Shown here piece after piece: positions 41,902 through 53,607 of a DNA stretch of 64,000 nucleotides. Origin of the DNA: Flabesymbios commensalis. Taxonomy: Eukaryota > Annelida > Polychaeta > Terebellida > Flabelligeridae. The first letter of the stretch is position 1, and each line of letters starts with the position of its first letter. The notes under the pieces were generated by a model. It was not told the origin of the DNA, ran no database searches, and was given only the letters and a program-made list of their open reading frames with translations. The stretch spans positions 59,228,464 through 59,292,463 of the forward strand of contig OZ024912.1 of the NCBI GenBank assembly GCA_964017125.1. The letters run 5' to 3'. The translations under genes were made by a program, and so were the position numbers.

Positions 41902-41983
41902 TATACTGTTGCACAAAGCAAAAAAACAGTATCTGGTTACTTTACAAGTAAGTAGATACTGCTTTTTTGCTTTGCAGAACAGT
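41902..41983. repeat. PalG palindrome
   Basis: TACTGTTGCACAAAGCAAAAA pairs with TTTTTGCTTTGCAGAACAGTA; centre GTTACTTTACAAGTAAG. The change of GGC to AAA occurs in both arms. Confidence 0.8.
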
Positions 41984-42885
41984 AGGCCCCTATATAGGGA
42001 ACCATATTTGGTCCAATTTAGTCACAAATTTTTATAAATCCTGTGTTATCTTTTCGTGTTATTGTATCTAGTTTTCTCTGAGAAAAATGAAATTATTGAA
42101 ACAGGATCATCTATCATCACTAGACGCCAATAAAGAACTTTTGTTTAGAAAGCGAGATTGAACGCTCCCAGTCGCGTTTCATCCTGTGAAATATCGACTA
42201 AATATGTTTCCTTAAATAAACAAATTGTTTTTTTTTTGGAAAATTTTGGGAAACATTTACACTTCAAGTTTACTTGCATTGACTTCAATTGTGAGACAGC
42301 CATTCAAACATCACTCGTATTGTGGCTTGGGTGCACGCAATTGCCACGTTTGTTCTGACACCAATGCATTTGACAATTTGCAGTCTAAAGATGTTATTTG
42401 AAATGACATTGTAATGTTTATTTCGTGACTTGTGTTCGCTTAGACCACATAGGGACTTATACGTATTGAAACGTCACGATGTAGACAATGTATTAATTAT
42501 CGTTAAATGACACATCTCAGAATCGCAATTCTATAGCAAGGGCATAACATATGTAGACCACCTAAAAATAAAAGTGACACAGCGAGAAGGGGATAATGTA
42601 AGCCAAATGGGACTGCTATGATTTGGGCATGTGTGATTTCGGCCAGAGGCCGTGGAAAGCGTTCAGTAATAATGAAGAGGGGCTCGGCCACCAGATGACT
42701 CTTCCTCCCAAGGTTAATTTGACGCCGCGGCCTTAATGGATATCGTCACGGATCCGGTGGATTCTTCACAGCTTTAAATGTGAGAGTCTTTAGTTACTCT
42801 TGATGAGCAGATCGATAAGTGTTTTCTGTATGTGAGATGTTTAACGGTACCGAGATACCAGTGTTCTTACTTTGACCTTGATCGT
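41984..42885. other. Unassigned stretch
   Basis: AT-rich, GC-richer at 42640-42780. No gene or repeat family recognised. Confidence 0.45.
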
Positions 42886-42946
42886 ACGCCATCTCGACCA
42901 ATCCGAAACCTACGATATATCGTGACTTGTATAGAATACGGGCCCT
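42886..42946. repeat. PalH half palindrome
   Basis: CGCCATCTCGACCAATCCGAA, CCTACGATATATCGTGACTT and GAATACGGGCCC: a complete right arm. The left arm is deleted, showing how these palindromes decay. Confidence 0.75.
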
Positions 42947-43130
42947 CATTGGTCGAGCTCTTTTGAATCTACAAGGAACTTAGATAATACTGTTATTGAC
43001 GTCTAAAAATCTAAATATTAAACATAATTTCTATTAAAATAAAATTGCACTAAAAACACCAAAATTATTACGATATAAATCAATAATTTATTATGAAAAA
43101 AACACTTTTGCAAAGCGCACGCATGCTCTG

Positions 43131-43204
43131 CAGACGTCAGAATCTGACGTCCACAGATGTCAGATTCTGACATCTAAAGTGGATCCCCGCACTTTAAGGG
43201 TTAA
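43131..43204 (+). repeat. TTAA-B hairpin end
   Basis: CAGACGTCAGAATCTGACGTC...CCGCACTTTAAGGGTTAA; only the right end of the element remains. Confidence 0.75.
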
Positions 43205-43689
43205 GCTTACTTTAGTTTATCTTTCATTTTATCCGCATGTAAACCACACACATAGCTTTCTGTTTTCAGAGGGTTAATTTGCAATACCTTATGCACCATC
43301 TAAGAAGATAGATGAGCCAAAAAAATAGAGGAAAGTGAAATTGATGGTGTGCTTTTTTCAACGACGTATCTTCCGATATTGATAATTTCACTGCTGTCAT
43401 CGGGTCAATTTAGCGGGTCATTTCCAGGGTAATATTTGAAATTGAGTCACGTCCACGCCAGTGGCTTGATAATTATGTTCATCAACATTTTGTCTGAGAC
43501 GTATATCATATTTTGTGTTGGGATTTTGAATGATGCTCATGTTTATGCAAATAATTTGAAGATAATCCATTGTTTTAGGTGGAGAAAGTCAAACACGTTG
43601 TTATTAAGAATAATATCATTATGTATGTTCACAAAGGATTGTATTGCTGAGGGTGATATGAATAATAAACAAAATGATTACAATGTCTA

Positions 43690-43777
43690 ATTATACCCTC
43701 AGAAGGTTCTCATTGCCCAGGTTAGTCTACATGTGCACAAAGATGGCCTAAAACCCCATTAATTTCATTTCATTTGT
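43690..43777 (+). repeat. SINE-1 3' end
   Basis: ACCCTCAGAAGGTTCTCATTG, CACAAAGATGGCCTAAAACC and TTCATTTCATTT. 5' truncated to the last 90 bp. Confidence 0.7.
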
Positions 43778-43954
43778 CTAATTATATTTTGCTACATTGT
43801 AAACCAAATTGTGAATTACCAGGGGATTACCAGGCAGCACTGCACACTCCAGTCTTTTGAAAAACTTGAACCACAACCATGTGACCAATATTCAACCTGA
43901 CCGAGATTCGAGCCCTCCAGGTTATGGACTAGAGCTGAACTGAATCAGACATGT

Positions 43955-44070
43955 GGGCCCGTGTTATCGTACAAGTTACGATATATCGTGGGCTTCGGAT
44001 TGGTCGAGATGGCCATCTCGACTAGTCCGAAGCCTACGATATATCGTCACTTGTACGAGAATACGGGCCC
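43955..44070. repeat. PalH palindrome, longest copy
   Basis: It runs from GGGCCCGTGTTATCGTACAAG to TTGTACGAGAATACGGGCCC, about 116 bp. The centre is GAGATGGCCATCTC. About five arm mismatches. This defines the full unit, ending in GGGCCC on both sides. Confidence 0.9.
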
Positions 44071-44517
44071 AGATCTGTCCCCGGTTTGACCAATCGGCTC
44101 AGCTGAGTCACTCTGGACTTCGATCAGTCTTAAGCTCAGTGATTGGTTACACTTGATCACGTGTTGATAGTTAAGACCTGTTGACTCTATGTTGAAACCA
44201 AATATTGTAATTGGTGAAGCCCAGGCAACCATGTTTTTATATTTACTCGCTAATATTTAACGGATTTAAAACTAGTAGCAAATCTTCAGAAAAAAACTAA
44301 TTTATGTGTGGAGCTCATCACTAGATCCGCCGTCGCCGCCGCCTGTCCGGTTGACGCATGCGTGATCAATCTCCATTAGATACATCGACCCCGTGCACAA
44401 ACTCGCCGCCAATTTCGGTAAGAAGAGGGCGCCAGCAGTCTGGCGGAAGTGAGACGAACAGACAGACAGTGATCGGACAGCTCAACTTCCTGCGCAGGAT
44501 GCCTCCAGAAATCAGTA
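44071..44517. other. Unassigned stretch
   Basis: Moderately GC-rich at 44320-44500. No gene recognised. Confidence 0.4.
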
Positions 44518-44596
44518 AATCAAAGTTGGGCCAACGCTGAGGCGTTGCCCCAACTTTGAGCCGGCGCTAGGCCAACGTGTAAGGTTACCTGGCTGG
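44518..44596. repeat. PalA-like palindrome
   Basis: CAAAGTTGGGCCAACGC / GCGTTGCCCCAACTTTG is a tight hairpin with a TGAG loop. GCGCTAGGCCAACGTGTAAGG resembles a PalA right arm. Confidence 0.55.
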
Positions 44597-45067
44597 GCGG
44601 CCGGTAATTCTCCACTAATATTTCTGCAGGGCACCCCCTTCTCTCAGACTCATTCTCTCTGACCATCCCCTTGTGCCCGGAAATCTTCCTAGAAATGGAT
44701 GGGCAACAAGCGCCTTTCGTTGGCTTGCATACACTATAATAAATTCAATTTTATAAAAAAGACAGAGTCGCACGATTGTATCTTCTACACCGCCTGAGTG
44801 ATGGGAAATTGAAAACAAATTAGGACTACAACCTCTGGTACCACATGGGTACATTGTACATGCATGGCATGCTGTTTTAAATTGTAATTGGGAGGAGTTA
44901 GAATGAGTGGGAAGAATTTTCATTGAAAACTCTGTTTAACGATTGGGCCAGAATCGCCAACACTGGTCAGTCACTGAACCATAATGGCTGAGGCATCACG
45001 GATCACCCGACGGCAAAGGATGCTGAGAAAAGACGGGGTACTGTTGAGCACCCCTGCTGATCCCGGA

Positions 45068-45144
45068 CTCCGGCAAATCGCCGGGACAAGGGCGGCCCGG
45101 CGTCCGGGACGCCGGGCCGCCCTTGTCCCGGCGATTTGCCGGAG
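45068..45144. repeat. Perfect 77-bp GC-rich palindrome
   Basis: Two 38-bp arms (beginning CTCCGGCAAATCGCCGGGAC) match without a single mismatch around one G at 45106. Pairing continues as CCGG/CCGG after one mismatch. No second copy in the window. Embedded in a GC-rich patch (44990-45290). Confidence 0.92.
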
Positions 45145-45401
45145 CCCGGCGCCGGACGGGAGCAGAGGTTAAGTACGGAAATGAAGACGGAGTATTGGCG
45201 CAGAGATTGCCCCAAACAACACCCAATTACGGGTAATGAAGACGTACGATGCCTGGCGCTCACCGGACTGCCGGCAGGATAGATCAAGCCAAATATGACC
45301 GGGACACCCTCCCTCTATACCACGCACAGGGTACTGTACCGCGCGATATAATAGCGACTGAAAGAATGATAGAACGAGACCTTTGAAAATTCATCACAAT
45401 A

Positions 45402-45648
45402 ATCCTTAAAGAGCTGAATTATTTGTATATGAACCGTGGAGACCAGAGGGTTTATTCAGTTTGTAATCGTCATAAATGTCATAGTTATATCTTTCTGATT
45501 CTTTTAAATACCTATATGTCATGGGTCTACGACCATTATAAATATTTTTACTCTTACAGTGCGGGTATCGACTTTAGACGTCAGAATCTGACGTCTGTAG
45601 ACGTCAGATTCTGACGTCAAAAGTCGGTCCCCGCACTGTAAGGGTTAA
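45402..45648 (+). mobile_element. TTAA-B MITE, nearly complete
   Basis: AATCCTTAAAGAGCTGAATT to CCGCACTGTAAGGGTTAA. The hairpin is the ATCGAC/TTTAGACGTC variant with both palindrome units. Confidence 0.87.
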
Positions 45649-46060
45649 AACATACGCAAAATAGCTTTATAATATTAAATTGTTTCAGGTTTTGGAAAGA
45701 TTAACGTTTTCTTATGACAAAAAGCTTGTATAAATGCAATCTTGTATAAATGTGACTTTTTATGTTTAAAAATCGTGTTTTAACTTGAAATCAAAATTAA
45801 GAAAGCCGTATAAAAATATCTAAATACGAAGGTAATGGATTTCGACTACAGTGTATATTTTTCTCCAAAGAGTTTTACTCAATATTCATGTTCAATAACG
45901 TAGGAAGGTCTTAAGTATTTTTTAGCATACTTATATAAAGATCAGCATAAACTGTCACCCCGGGACACACATATCTGACATGCTCTCTGATCTAAAATGG
46001 CTAAGTGGTTTGGTTTGTCTTGCTAGCTCTCACAATTATTATGTTGTCATCTCGATGTTA

Positions 46061-46284
46061 TTGACCCTTTAAGTGCGGGGATCAACTTCAGACGTCAAAT
46101 TCTGATGTCTAAAGTCGATCTCCGGATTGAAAGAGTAAATTATGTAGGCCTATAATGGCCGTAGACCCGCAACATATGTATTCAAATAAATAGCTAACCA
46201 GGACATTTATGATGATTTAAAATGGAAAAAATGTCCTTGGTCTTTTGTTTTATATAAAAATATTACAGCGCTTCAAGGGCTAAA
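46061..46284 (-). mobile_element. TTAA-B MITE with single-unit hairpin
   Basis: TTGACCCTTTAAGTGCGGGG, a short hairpin (CTTCAGACGTCAAATTCTGATG), then the body and CAGCGCTTCAAGGGCTAA. Confidence 0.8.
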
Positions 46285-46949
46285 GACTGGTATTATATAT
46301 CCATGTTTTATGCATAGACCTACTAATAAATCTCATAGAAAACAAAACCTCACTTCACAAATGTTCCACGGTTTTTTGTAAGAAGAAAGTATTTTGCAAT
46401 TTTGTGGCAGGCTTTAGCCGGTCAAATTTACTTTAAATAAACCCATGCCTTACATTCACTAATTATTATGTATATCCACTATTAAATTACGCTATTGCCA
46501 TTGACACGGGTTTTTAACTTGATTAATTATTTGAAATAATCAGCCCATTTTCTTATTTGATAGTCACTAGTGGTCTTACACTATCTGGACGGTGCACACT
46601 GGCTGTTTGTGGGTGGGGCTGATCTACTCGATGGCAGGAGAGCAGGCAGCGGTACATCTCGGCAAGTTGCGAGGGTTGATTTATTCCTGGGAAGAGGCAC
46701 CGCACCAGGCCGACATGTCTGCGGCCGGCCGGCGGCTGCAGTGTCCCATCTATCAGCTCACACGGCAAATGGTCAGATAATGGTTATTCATTTGTGAGGG
46801 GTGGGGCGGCTCGCCTGGCCTCGGGGTGGGGCGCGCAACCTCACTTGCTGTGCTGGACGCTAATAAGTCCTTTGAGAGCGGTGGCTGCCGAGATGGTCAG
46901 AGGCTGGTCAGCGCCACCACGTTTATCTTCTCGTTATTGCTGACGGTCA

Positions 46950-46950
<1 letters not shown>
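46285..46950. other. AT-rich, then GC-rich island (46580-46900)
   Basis: The GC-rich part is unique-looking and carries overlapping short ORFs without known domains. It contains the first copy of GATCTACTCGATGGCAGGAG (46621-46646), which recurs at 47096. Confidence 0.4.
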
Positions 46951-46980
<30 letters not shown>

Positions 46981-47051
46981 ATAAGCAGCAGCAGCAGCAG
47001 CAGTGCTGCTGCTGCTGTTGCTGATTCTACAGCTGCTGCTGTTGCTTCTCT
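46951..47051. repeat. CAG/CTG cluster in inverted orientation
   Basis: (CAG)n at 46952-46972 and 46985-47004 runs into (CTG)n at 47005-47046, with GCAGTGCTGC at the junction. The two halves can pair into one hairpin. Confidence 0.85.
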
Positions 47052-47121
47052 CTCTCGTGCTGCTGATGCTTCTTTTCCCTTCTCCAGCATCAGCAGATCT
47101 ACTCGATGGCAGAAGAGCAGG

Positions 47122-47880
47122 TGATCACTTGCTACAATTGTTGCTGATACTGTCTTCTAGCTCTTTCTTTTTCAAACCAAAGCACTGCAGCACTGTGTAT
47201 GCCAGTGATTGACCTAACAAAACTAGTCTGATTAACATTATGACAAAACATATGGCCCATTCGTCATATTATACATGTGTCCAACAATAAACATTGGGAC
47301 ATTTAAACGACAAACGAAGTAATTATTTAACCCCCTCTCGCCATTTCGTTGTTAATTAGTCACATGGTTGTTATCAATCACATAGACCATTTTTACATAC
47401 ATACTGTTGTTTTCACATTTTAAAAGGCTTTTAAGGGGTCTTTGTTATTAGGGAAAAAGCTAAATCAACACTGGTTCATCCCATACTGACTGCTGGACAT
47501 ATTATAATTCAATGATCATGAACATGCATTATATTAATGAGTTCAGATTGGTCGGCGCAAAAGTTGCCATGGTCAGCAGATGAGTGTCCGCATCCTGGCA
47601 ATGAAAAATATTTTATAAAATAATAAAATTATTTTGCGTAGCAATTTTCCAAACTGTTAAAGATGTCTGGAAGTTATATTTCTGGTAATATGATAATGCT
47701 GATATAACATACTTTTTGAAGTAGGCCTAATGTTTTTTTCAAAAGATATTTTAAATGGGTGTCGTTACGTTATTTTAATTGATAAAAACAAAAAATATGC
47801 AACATATATAGGAAGTTGCAAAAATGAACATTTCCATCAGATTAGTCATTTATTTTCCAAGGCTTGCAATTTTATGTGAA
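47122..47880. other. Unassigned AT-rich stretch
   Basis: No gene recognised. The far end may include a worn fourth unit of the repeat that follows. Confidence 0.4.
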
Positions 47881-47894
47881 ATTTAAAGAATAAC

Positions 47895-48245
47895 CTGATT
47901 TCAAAATGGCCGTCATCTTGGATTTGATAGCCCGTAGATGATCTTAAAACATAAACAAAACATTGTAAGGAGTTTGTCGTCATCAATTTAGTCGAAAAGG
48001 GGTGTTGAATAATAAGATGGAAATTCTATTTTAAATTCAAGAATAATATAGATTAGAAATTTCCGCCATCTTGGATTTGATTCTTAGATGACCCTGAAAC
48101 ATTAACGTTACCGTTTTATTGAATTTGTCGTCATTGATTTAGCCGACAATGAGGTATTACATGACAATATTGGATTTCTACTTAAATAAATTAGAAATCA
48201 GTCAGATTCAATATGGGCCGCTGGCGGCCATCTTGAATTTTGAAA
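47895..48245. repeat. Degenerate tandem repeat with CCATCTTGG core, about 155-160 bp
   Basis: CATCTTG(G/A)ATTTGA recurs at 47914, 48067 and 48229. TTTGTCGTCAT.AATTTAG between units is also shared (47975 and 48126). The reverse complement CCAAGATGGCGG at 48063-48074 fits the YY1 core. Similar motifs occur singly at 50370 and 50525. Confidence 0.65.
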
Positions 48246-49284
48246 TCTGACAGTTTTTACCATCTACTTCACAAGGTCCTGCTAGGTTGTGACACAATTT
48301 CATGTAGATATGATTTTTTAAAACCTTTAACAGCAGAGCGTGTCTGTTAGACCAGTCTGCCCCTAAGTATATATATGCCTTTTTCAAGTGAGTCACAACG
48401 TAAGCTACACATACATGTCAGTAGCTATAGATGCTACGTACTGCGTATACAGCGCCTTATAGGTCCAGGTTAATAAACGTAGTACGTATTACAGCCCTGT
48501 GAAGTGAACTCCTCTCATAAAGAAGACATAGATGATTTTGCAAAGGCTACTCACAAGGCATGAAATAGTTTATGCCTAATATCTACCAAATTGCAAGTTT
48601 CTACAATATATAGATAATATAAGGTTAATTCACCCAAAGCTGTGGGTAAAAATGCCATGGCTTCGTCAAATTGGATTCATCCATGGTGTATGTATTCACA
48701 TTTTTTCTTAAAACCCCGTTATTGGGAGAGCTAATAAAATGCCAATAACCACCCCACCCCCTACCTCAGCGCCCCAAATGACTGGCTCGCAGCGCCTAAT
48801 GTCGAGTGGAGATGATTGAAGGGATCAGTGTTAGACTGCTTCGACTATCCGTGGACAGTCCGAGAAGGGGCATTTCATCTTGTGAATTTGGTGGAGTGAC
48901 TGTGCCACGGGGGCTGGGGCTTCCTTCTCCCAGTCCCGAGGGGACGATATTTCAACGGCAACCAGTCTCGTAGTAATCCTTTCCCATCTCAGAACCATCC
49001 TCTTCAGCTCTCCCTTAAACAGGGCGTCCCTCCATCCTCCATCCACTCTGGAGCCTATCTTCCCTAACACAATAAAAACCCATGCCACCACTTCGCATGC
49101 TAGATAGACAAGTCCGGTATCAATGTCTGCATAAAACATTATGATATATTATAAGTAGGCCTAAATGAGTTAATAAATCAGAGAACATTACGACTTTTGT
49201 AACATTGACATTTCACCATGTGTTCTCCTCTTCTGTTTAACAATGACCTCACCTAATATACTGATATGTATACCATTTAATTCC
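48246..49284. other. Unassigned stretch with one unusual ORF
   Basis: A 102-codon reverse-strand ORF (48831-49139) reads well (VLGKIGSRVDGGW, ELKRMVLRWERITTRLVAVE) and has balanced composition. I do not recognise it, and no splice or promoter context supports it. It could be a host exon or a retroelement remnant. Confidence 0.35.
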
Positions 49285-49534
49285 CTAAACCCTTACAGCG
49301 CTGAATTAGTTTTTGTAAAAACCATGTAGATCAAACTTTTTTTTTAATTTCAAGTCATCATAAATGTCTTAGTTAGCTCTTTCTTCTTCATTTGAATAGC
49401 TATGTTATTGGTCTACATGCCATTATAAATATTTTAATTCTTTCAGTGCGGGGACCGTCTTTATACGTAAGAATCTGACGTCCACGGACGTCAGATTCTG
49501 ACGTATAAAGACGGTCCCCGCACTGAAAGGGTTC
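49285..49534 (+). mobile_element. TTAA-B MITE, complete hairpin
   Basis: CTAAACCCTTACAGCGCTGAA to CCGCACTGAAAGGGTTCAA. A well-preserved example of the ACCGTCTTTATACG hairpin variant; one mismatch only between the long arms. Confidence 0.88.
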
Positions 49535-49702
49535 AAGTATTATAAAAAGGAATTGCACGTGAATAAAGTCAATGTTTCATTTTAAACCTTACTTCAGCTT
49601 GTTTTGGGTTCGTACAAATTTCAATTTTACTATAATGTACGCTAGTTTTCGAAGTACTAACGGTCAACTCAAATATCTGTTTTCCGCAAAGGAGATAATA
49701 TA

Positions 49703-50020
49703 GAGCGGGGGCCCTAGGGTAGTGGTTAGCACCGCTGCCTTTCACTCCAAAGTTCGGGGTTCGGTTCCCGGTCTCGGCGGTTTGAAAGAAACAAAAATGT
49801 TTCTTCCCCATCCACGTGTGAAAGTCAGTATTGTGGGGAGCCTCCGTGACCGAGAGATAGCGTGCTCGGCTCAGACCGCCAGGGCTCGAATTTCGAATTC
49901 TGTGTCTGGAGAACAGTGTCATCTCAATCATCTCACCATCCTCAGGAGGTTCTCCTGGCCCAGTTTAGCCTATATGTGCACAAAGGTGGCCTAAAACCCG
50001 ATTCATTTCATTTCATTTTT
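49703..50020 (+). mobile_element. SINE-1, complete, young
   Basis: GCGGGGGCCCTAGGGTAGTGG at the head, box B GGTTCGGTTCC, an extra AAAATGTTTCTTCCCCATCC linker between the two tRNA-like units, and the CACAAAGGTGGCCTAAAACC tail ending in three CATTT. Target duplications GGAGATAATATA (49691-49702) and GGAGAGAATATA (50021-50032) differ at one base. Confidence 0.92.
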
Positions 50021-50032
50021 GGAGAGAATATA

Positions 50033-50999
50033 ACTTTCATTTCTCAACAGTGGATGGGCAGGTTAGAGGTCATATAATTAGATTTTTTATGTCATGCGTG
50101 ATGCCTTGAATAACCCTATGGATACCAGAAATAGATTATTTACCGCATAGTTAGCCAAAAGGGAAATATGACATGTAACTATTGAACCACTAGTATTTTT
50201 TTCAAATACTGATCATATTTTGACTTTCATGTGATGCTTGAAGGCCACAGAAGCTTATAATGTTAATTTGAGGTCCAGAAATTGGCTCCACGCCCCAAAA
50301 TTAGTCAGAAAAGACATATAGGCCTATCACAGTTGATTATGGGATTATTAGTTTAAATTTTGTTCAAATGGTGGCCATCTTGGATTTTTGCCAAACGCGA
50401 GACGTATTTTTTTAAATATAAACTTGTTGATCTCCATAAATCTATTTCCACCTAAATGCATTAAAAATGACGTCCAGTGTATGAAATAAACAAGTAGGCC
50501 CTACTTGCTTTTAACTGTGATCGATGGCGGCCATTTTAAATTTTACGCTCTAGAAAATTCCGCTCACTTTTTCTTGAGAAGCGTAGGGATTTACTTTTTG
50601 ACACATATCTTGAACTACCTAAAAAATCGTCAAACCTTAGTTGCCGAAGGTTGGTCATGCACGGAATCATGGTTTTGGACCCTACTACATATATTAATAC
50701 GAACATTCCCATATTATATATTTTTTTTATCAACGTTTTCACTCATTTGATTTTTCTACAAATCAGCTATGCATAACATTTGTTACAAATGAGACATAGC
50801 AAATGTCAGTTATGTGTATTAATGTTATGGTGACAATGACACCGAGAAATGAAAGTATAAGGGGAATAATTATTATATAGGGTCTATCCATATTACATTA
50901 GCATGGTGGTAAGTCAATAGATCTAATGTCATAGGCCTATATCACAATAATATAGCAAATTGCATCTGATGAATATGCAACGGAGCACCAACTGTAAAC
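50033..50999. other. Unassigned stretch
   Basis: AT-rich, with TAGGCCTA at 50319 and 50932 and two CCATCTTGG/GGCGGCCATTTT motifs (50370, 50525). No gene recognised. Confidence 0.45.
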
Positions 51000-51141
51000 A
51001 AGTCTATCCCCGCGATATAAGAGTGAACAACATATTTATAGCTGCGACCGTAGAACCATTAAATTTATGACGATTTAAAATTTAATACACCCCTTTGATC
51101 TCCATGGTTTAAATTAAAAAAATCAGCGCTTCAGGGGTAAT
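51000..51141 (-). repeat. TTAA-B fragment
   Basis: CCCCGCGATATAAGAGTGAAC, then the body and CAGCGCTTCAGGGGTAA. The hairpin arm and part of the body are missing. Confidence 0.65.
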
Positions 51142-51440
51142 CTTATAGGTGCTTATCAAGTTTACTGCCACTGCACCAGGGCCTACCGCATTTCATATAT
51201 TATATTCTCTCAATTTTGAGTGAAACATATTGTTCGAGAGATATTGTTGCTACGATAATAACTTAGAAATAAATGAACATACATAACCTAGTACAATATT
51301 ATACATAATATGGCATCTAAGCATGTTATGACTGTATTTGTAGTCCATTATCATTTTATTTGAAAATCAACTTTTTATTTCTACTATGACACATTCATCA
51401 TTTAAGCTTCATGCTTTCTACTAAATAATACTAAATAGTT

Positions 51441-51507
51441 GTATAGCATTTATACAATGTTGGACCAACGTCGAAGACGTTGGGCCAACGTTGTATAAAT
51501 GTTATAC
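51441..51507. repeat. PalA-like palindrome, ATTTATAC variant
   Basis: GTATAGCATTTATACAATGT pairs with ACGTTGTATAAATGTTATAC; centre CCAACGTCGAAGACGTTGG. Arms of 31 bp with about three mismatches. The outer ends differ from PalA, so this is a related family. Confidence 0.75.
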
Positions 51508-52361
51508 AAGTGCTAAATAACACAGATGATTTTTCCATGCGAACAAGGCGCAATCGATCTGCATACCGAATAGTAAAAGTGGATTGGATTCGATACACCA
51601 AATCACACCATACAGCTAGTGGGCCCTACAGCCAGACATGCAAGCCTATATATATATACTGAGGACGATATGCTTGCTTTCAAAGATCGCATCAGGTACG
51701 ATCTTAGCATAACAGGTGACATTATATAGGTACATGTTTTACTTTCAAACTGGATTTTGCTTTCAGTGATTGGTGCTCTATCGCCTTATTGTCTAAATGT
51801 TTCTGCAGCAGAACACTAAGCACATAGCTCGCACACTCGTTTGCTCGGCTACTTTAGCATCTAATAGTTTTCAATCGTGACCATGCTCTATTAGATTGGT
51901 ACACTGTTTTAGCGGTAGGAGAGGAAAACACCTCTGAAGGGGAATTAATGCGGCGGATCGTTAGACAAAAATCACCAGTCGGGCTGTGAAGCGGAATGGA
52001 AGCTCTCAATTTGAAGGCAAAAAAACGGCCATTAAATCGAGTGCGTTTATTTCGGCCATTTGTCTTCGCTTACTTTGAGATTTTAGCGCGAACCAAACGA
52101 CTCATTTGTGGCACTGTTTCAGCCGCAGAGAGCTACGCGCTGAAGGACACTTCGGAGGAAAATGAAGCATTTCGTTTCAAGTTGTCACACAAATAGCGTC
52201 GCATCCCCCAGGGGCGGATCGAGACAAATGGAAGGAACGGAATTAACGTTTCACGCCCCAGGGGCTGGCGATTGTTTGTTGACACACAGTAAAAATACAT
52301 AACACAAAAACGTGTGGCTGCTGGTGTATGTGCATAACAATAATGGTATAAACGAGCAATA
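51508..52361. other. Unassigned stretch
   Basis: It includes a GC-balanced 66-codon ORF at 51996-52196 without a recognisable domain. No repeat family assigned. Confidence 0.4.
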
Positions 52362-52423
52362 ATTTTCACTCGCTGCGAGTTGTGAATTGCTTTCGCAATT
52401 CACACCTCGCAGCGAGTGAAAAT
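52362..52423. repeat. Solitary hairpin related to TTAA-C/D tips
   Basis: ATTTTCACTCGCTGCGAGTTG to its complement, with the tip GTGAATTGCTTTCGCAATTCAC. The AATTGC..TCGCAATT tip recalls TTAA-D and the outer ATTTTCACTC recalls TTAA-C, but no TTAA ends are present. Confidence 0.7.
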
Positions 52424-53038
52424 AGAATACTTTGGGACTCATTACGTAAACGTTCGTGTTTGTCAACAGTTTTCCAGCGCGAACCACGATGAAAACGAAG
52501 AAGGCAAAAAAACTCTTCCCATCCAGTAAACATAATTCTCGCACATTTGGCGCGAGAACGGTAGTTATCGACGACTTGTGTTCTAAAGTCTAATTTGCGT
52601 GGGTGAAAATAAACCCTAAATTTGATTATAATCACGAATCCTGATAATTGCTACAACAATAATACAGAAAAATTAAGTAGGCATATGCGAAGATTTTTTT
52701 ACGATTTCAGAAGTTGGTTCATTGCGGAAGCAACGTATATTTATCATTTTGCTCCTCTAGATTCAGTTTTAAATAATGAATGCAGAAATAAACTAAAAAC
52801 CTTATACATTATCATGATTATCACCTTGTCCAGGTGTATTTAACAGTGTATCACAAATAATTGTGTAAGTATTGAAAGTAGACACAATTGTCACGATACA
52901 TTCGTAGCAATTATATGAATCGCACGCTTTGTAATGCAATCTCTATCATTGATCGGCGTAACAGGATTTCACAAAGAGGAGCTCCTGGAGGAACATAAAT
53001 ATCGCTGGATTCTTTGCATACACCTCGTTGGCACCTAA
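52424..53038. other. Unassigned stretch
   Basis: A 73-codon ORF at 52622-52843 has no recognisable domain. No repeat family assigned. Confidence 0.4.
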
Positions 53039-53345
<307 letters not shown>

Positions 53346-53464
53346 ACAAACATACAATAAACATATATCGATATTAGATTTTTTTAGAAACTGCACTATG
53401 CTATATGTAGTGTGATGTGCTTCCACATAGCATGTTTTTCTATACTGTATGTATAGTATTCCGG

Positions 53465-53607
53465 AATATCGAGGTAAACAGTATAGGTTCTTTAAAAAGA
53501 ACCATTCAGTACTATTACCATGCAACCCCCTGGAGAACCCTTGCAGAGCTGCATGGTAAGAGTACTGAAGGTTTCCTTCAAAAAAACCTATATTGTTTAG
53601 AGTGTAG
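53465..53607. mobile_element. Inverted-repeat element (IR-I)
   Basis: GTAAACAGTATAGGTTCTTT with CAGTACTATTACCATGCA pairs with TGCATGGTAAGAGTACTGAA and CCTATATTGTTTAGAGTGTAG. Arms of about 55 bp. Confidence 0.65.

Noticed and set aside
46553-46797. Alanine-, glycine- and arginine-rich ORFs
   Set aside because: They come from GC-rich composition; three overlapping frames are open and none shows a domain.
47003-47212. Leucine-rich ORF resembling a signal peptide
   Set aside because: The leucines come from the CTG run.
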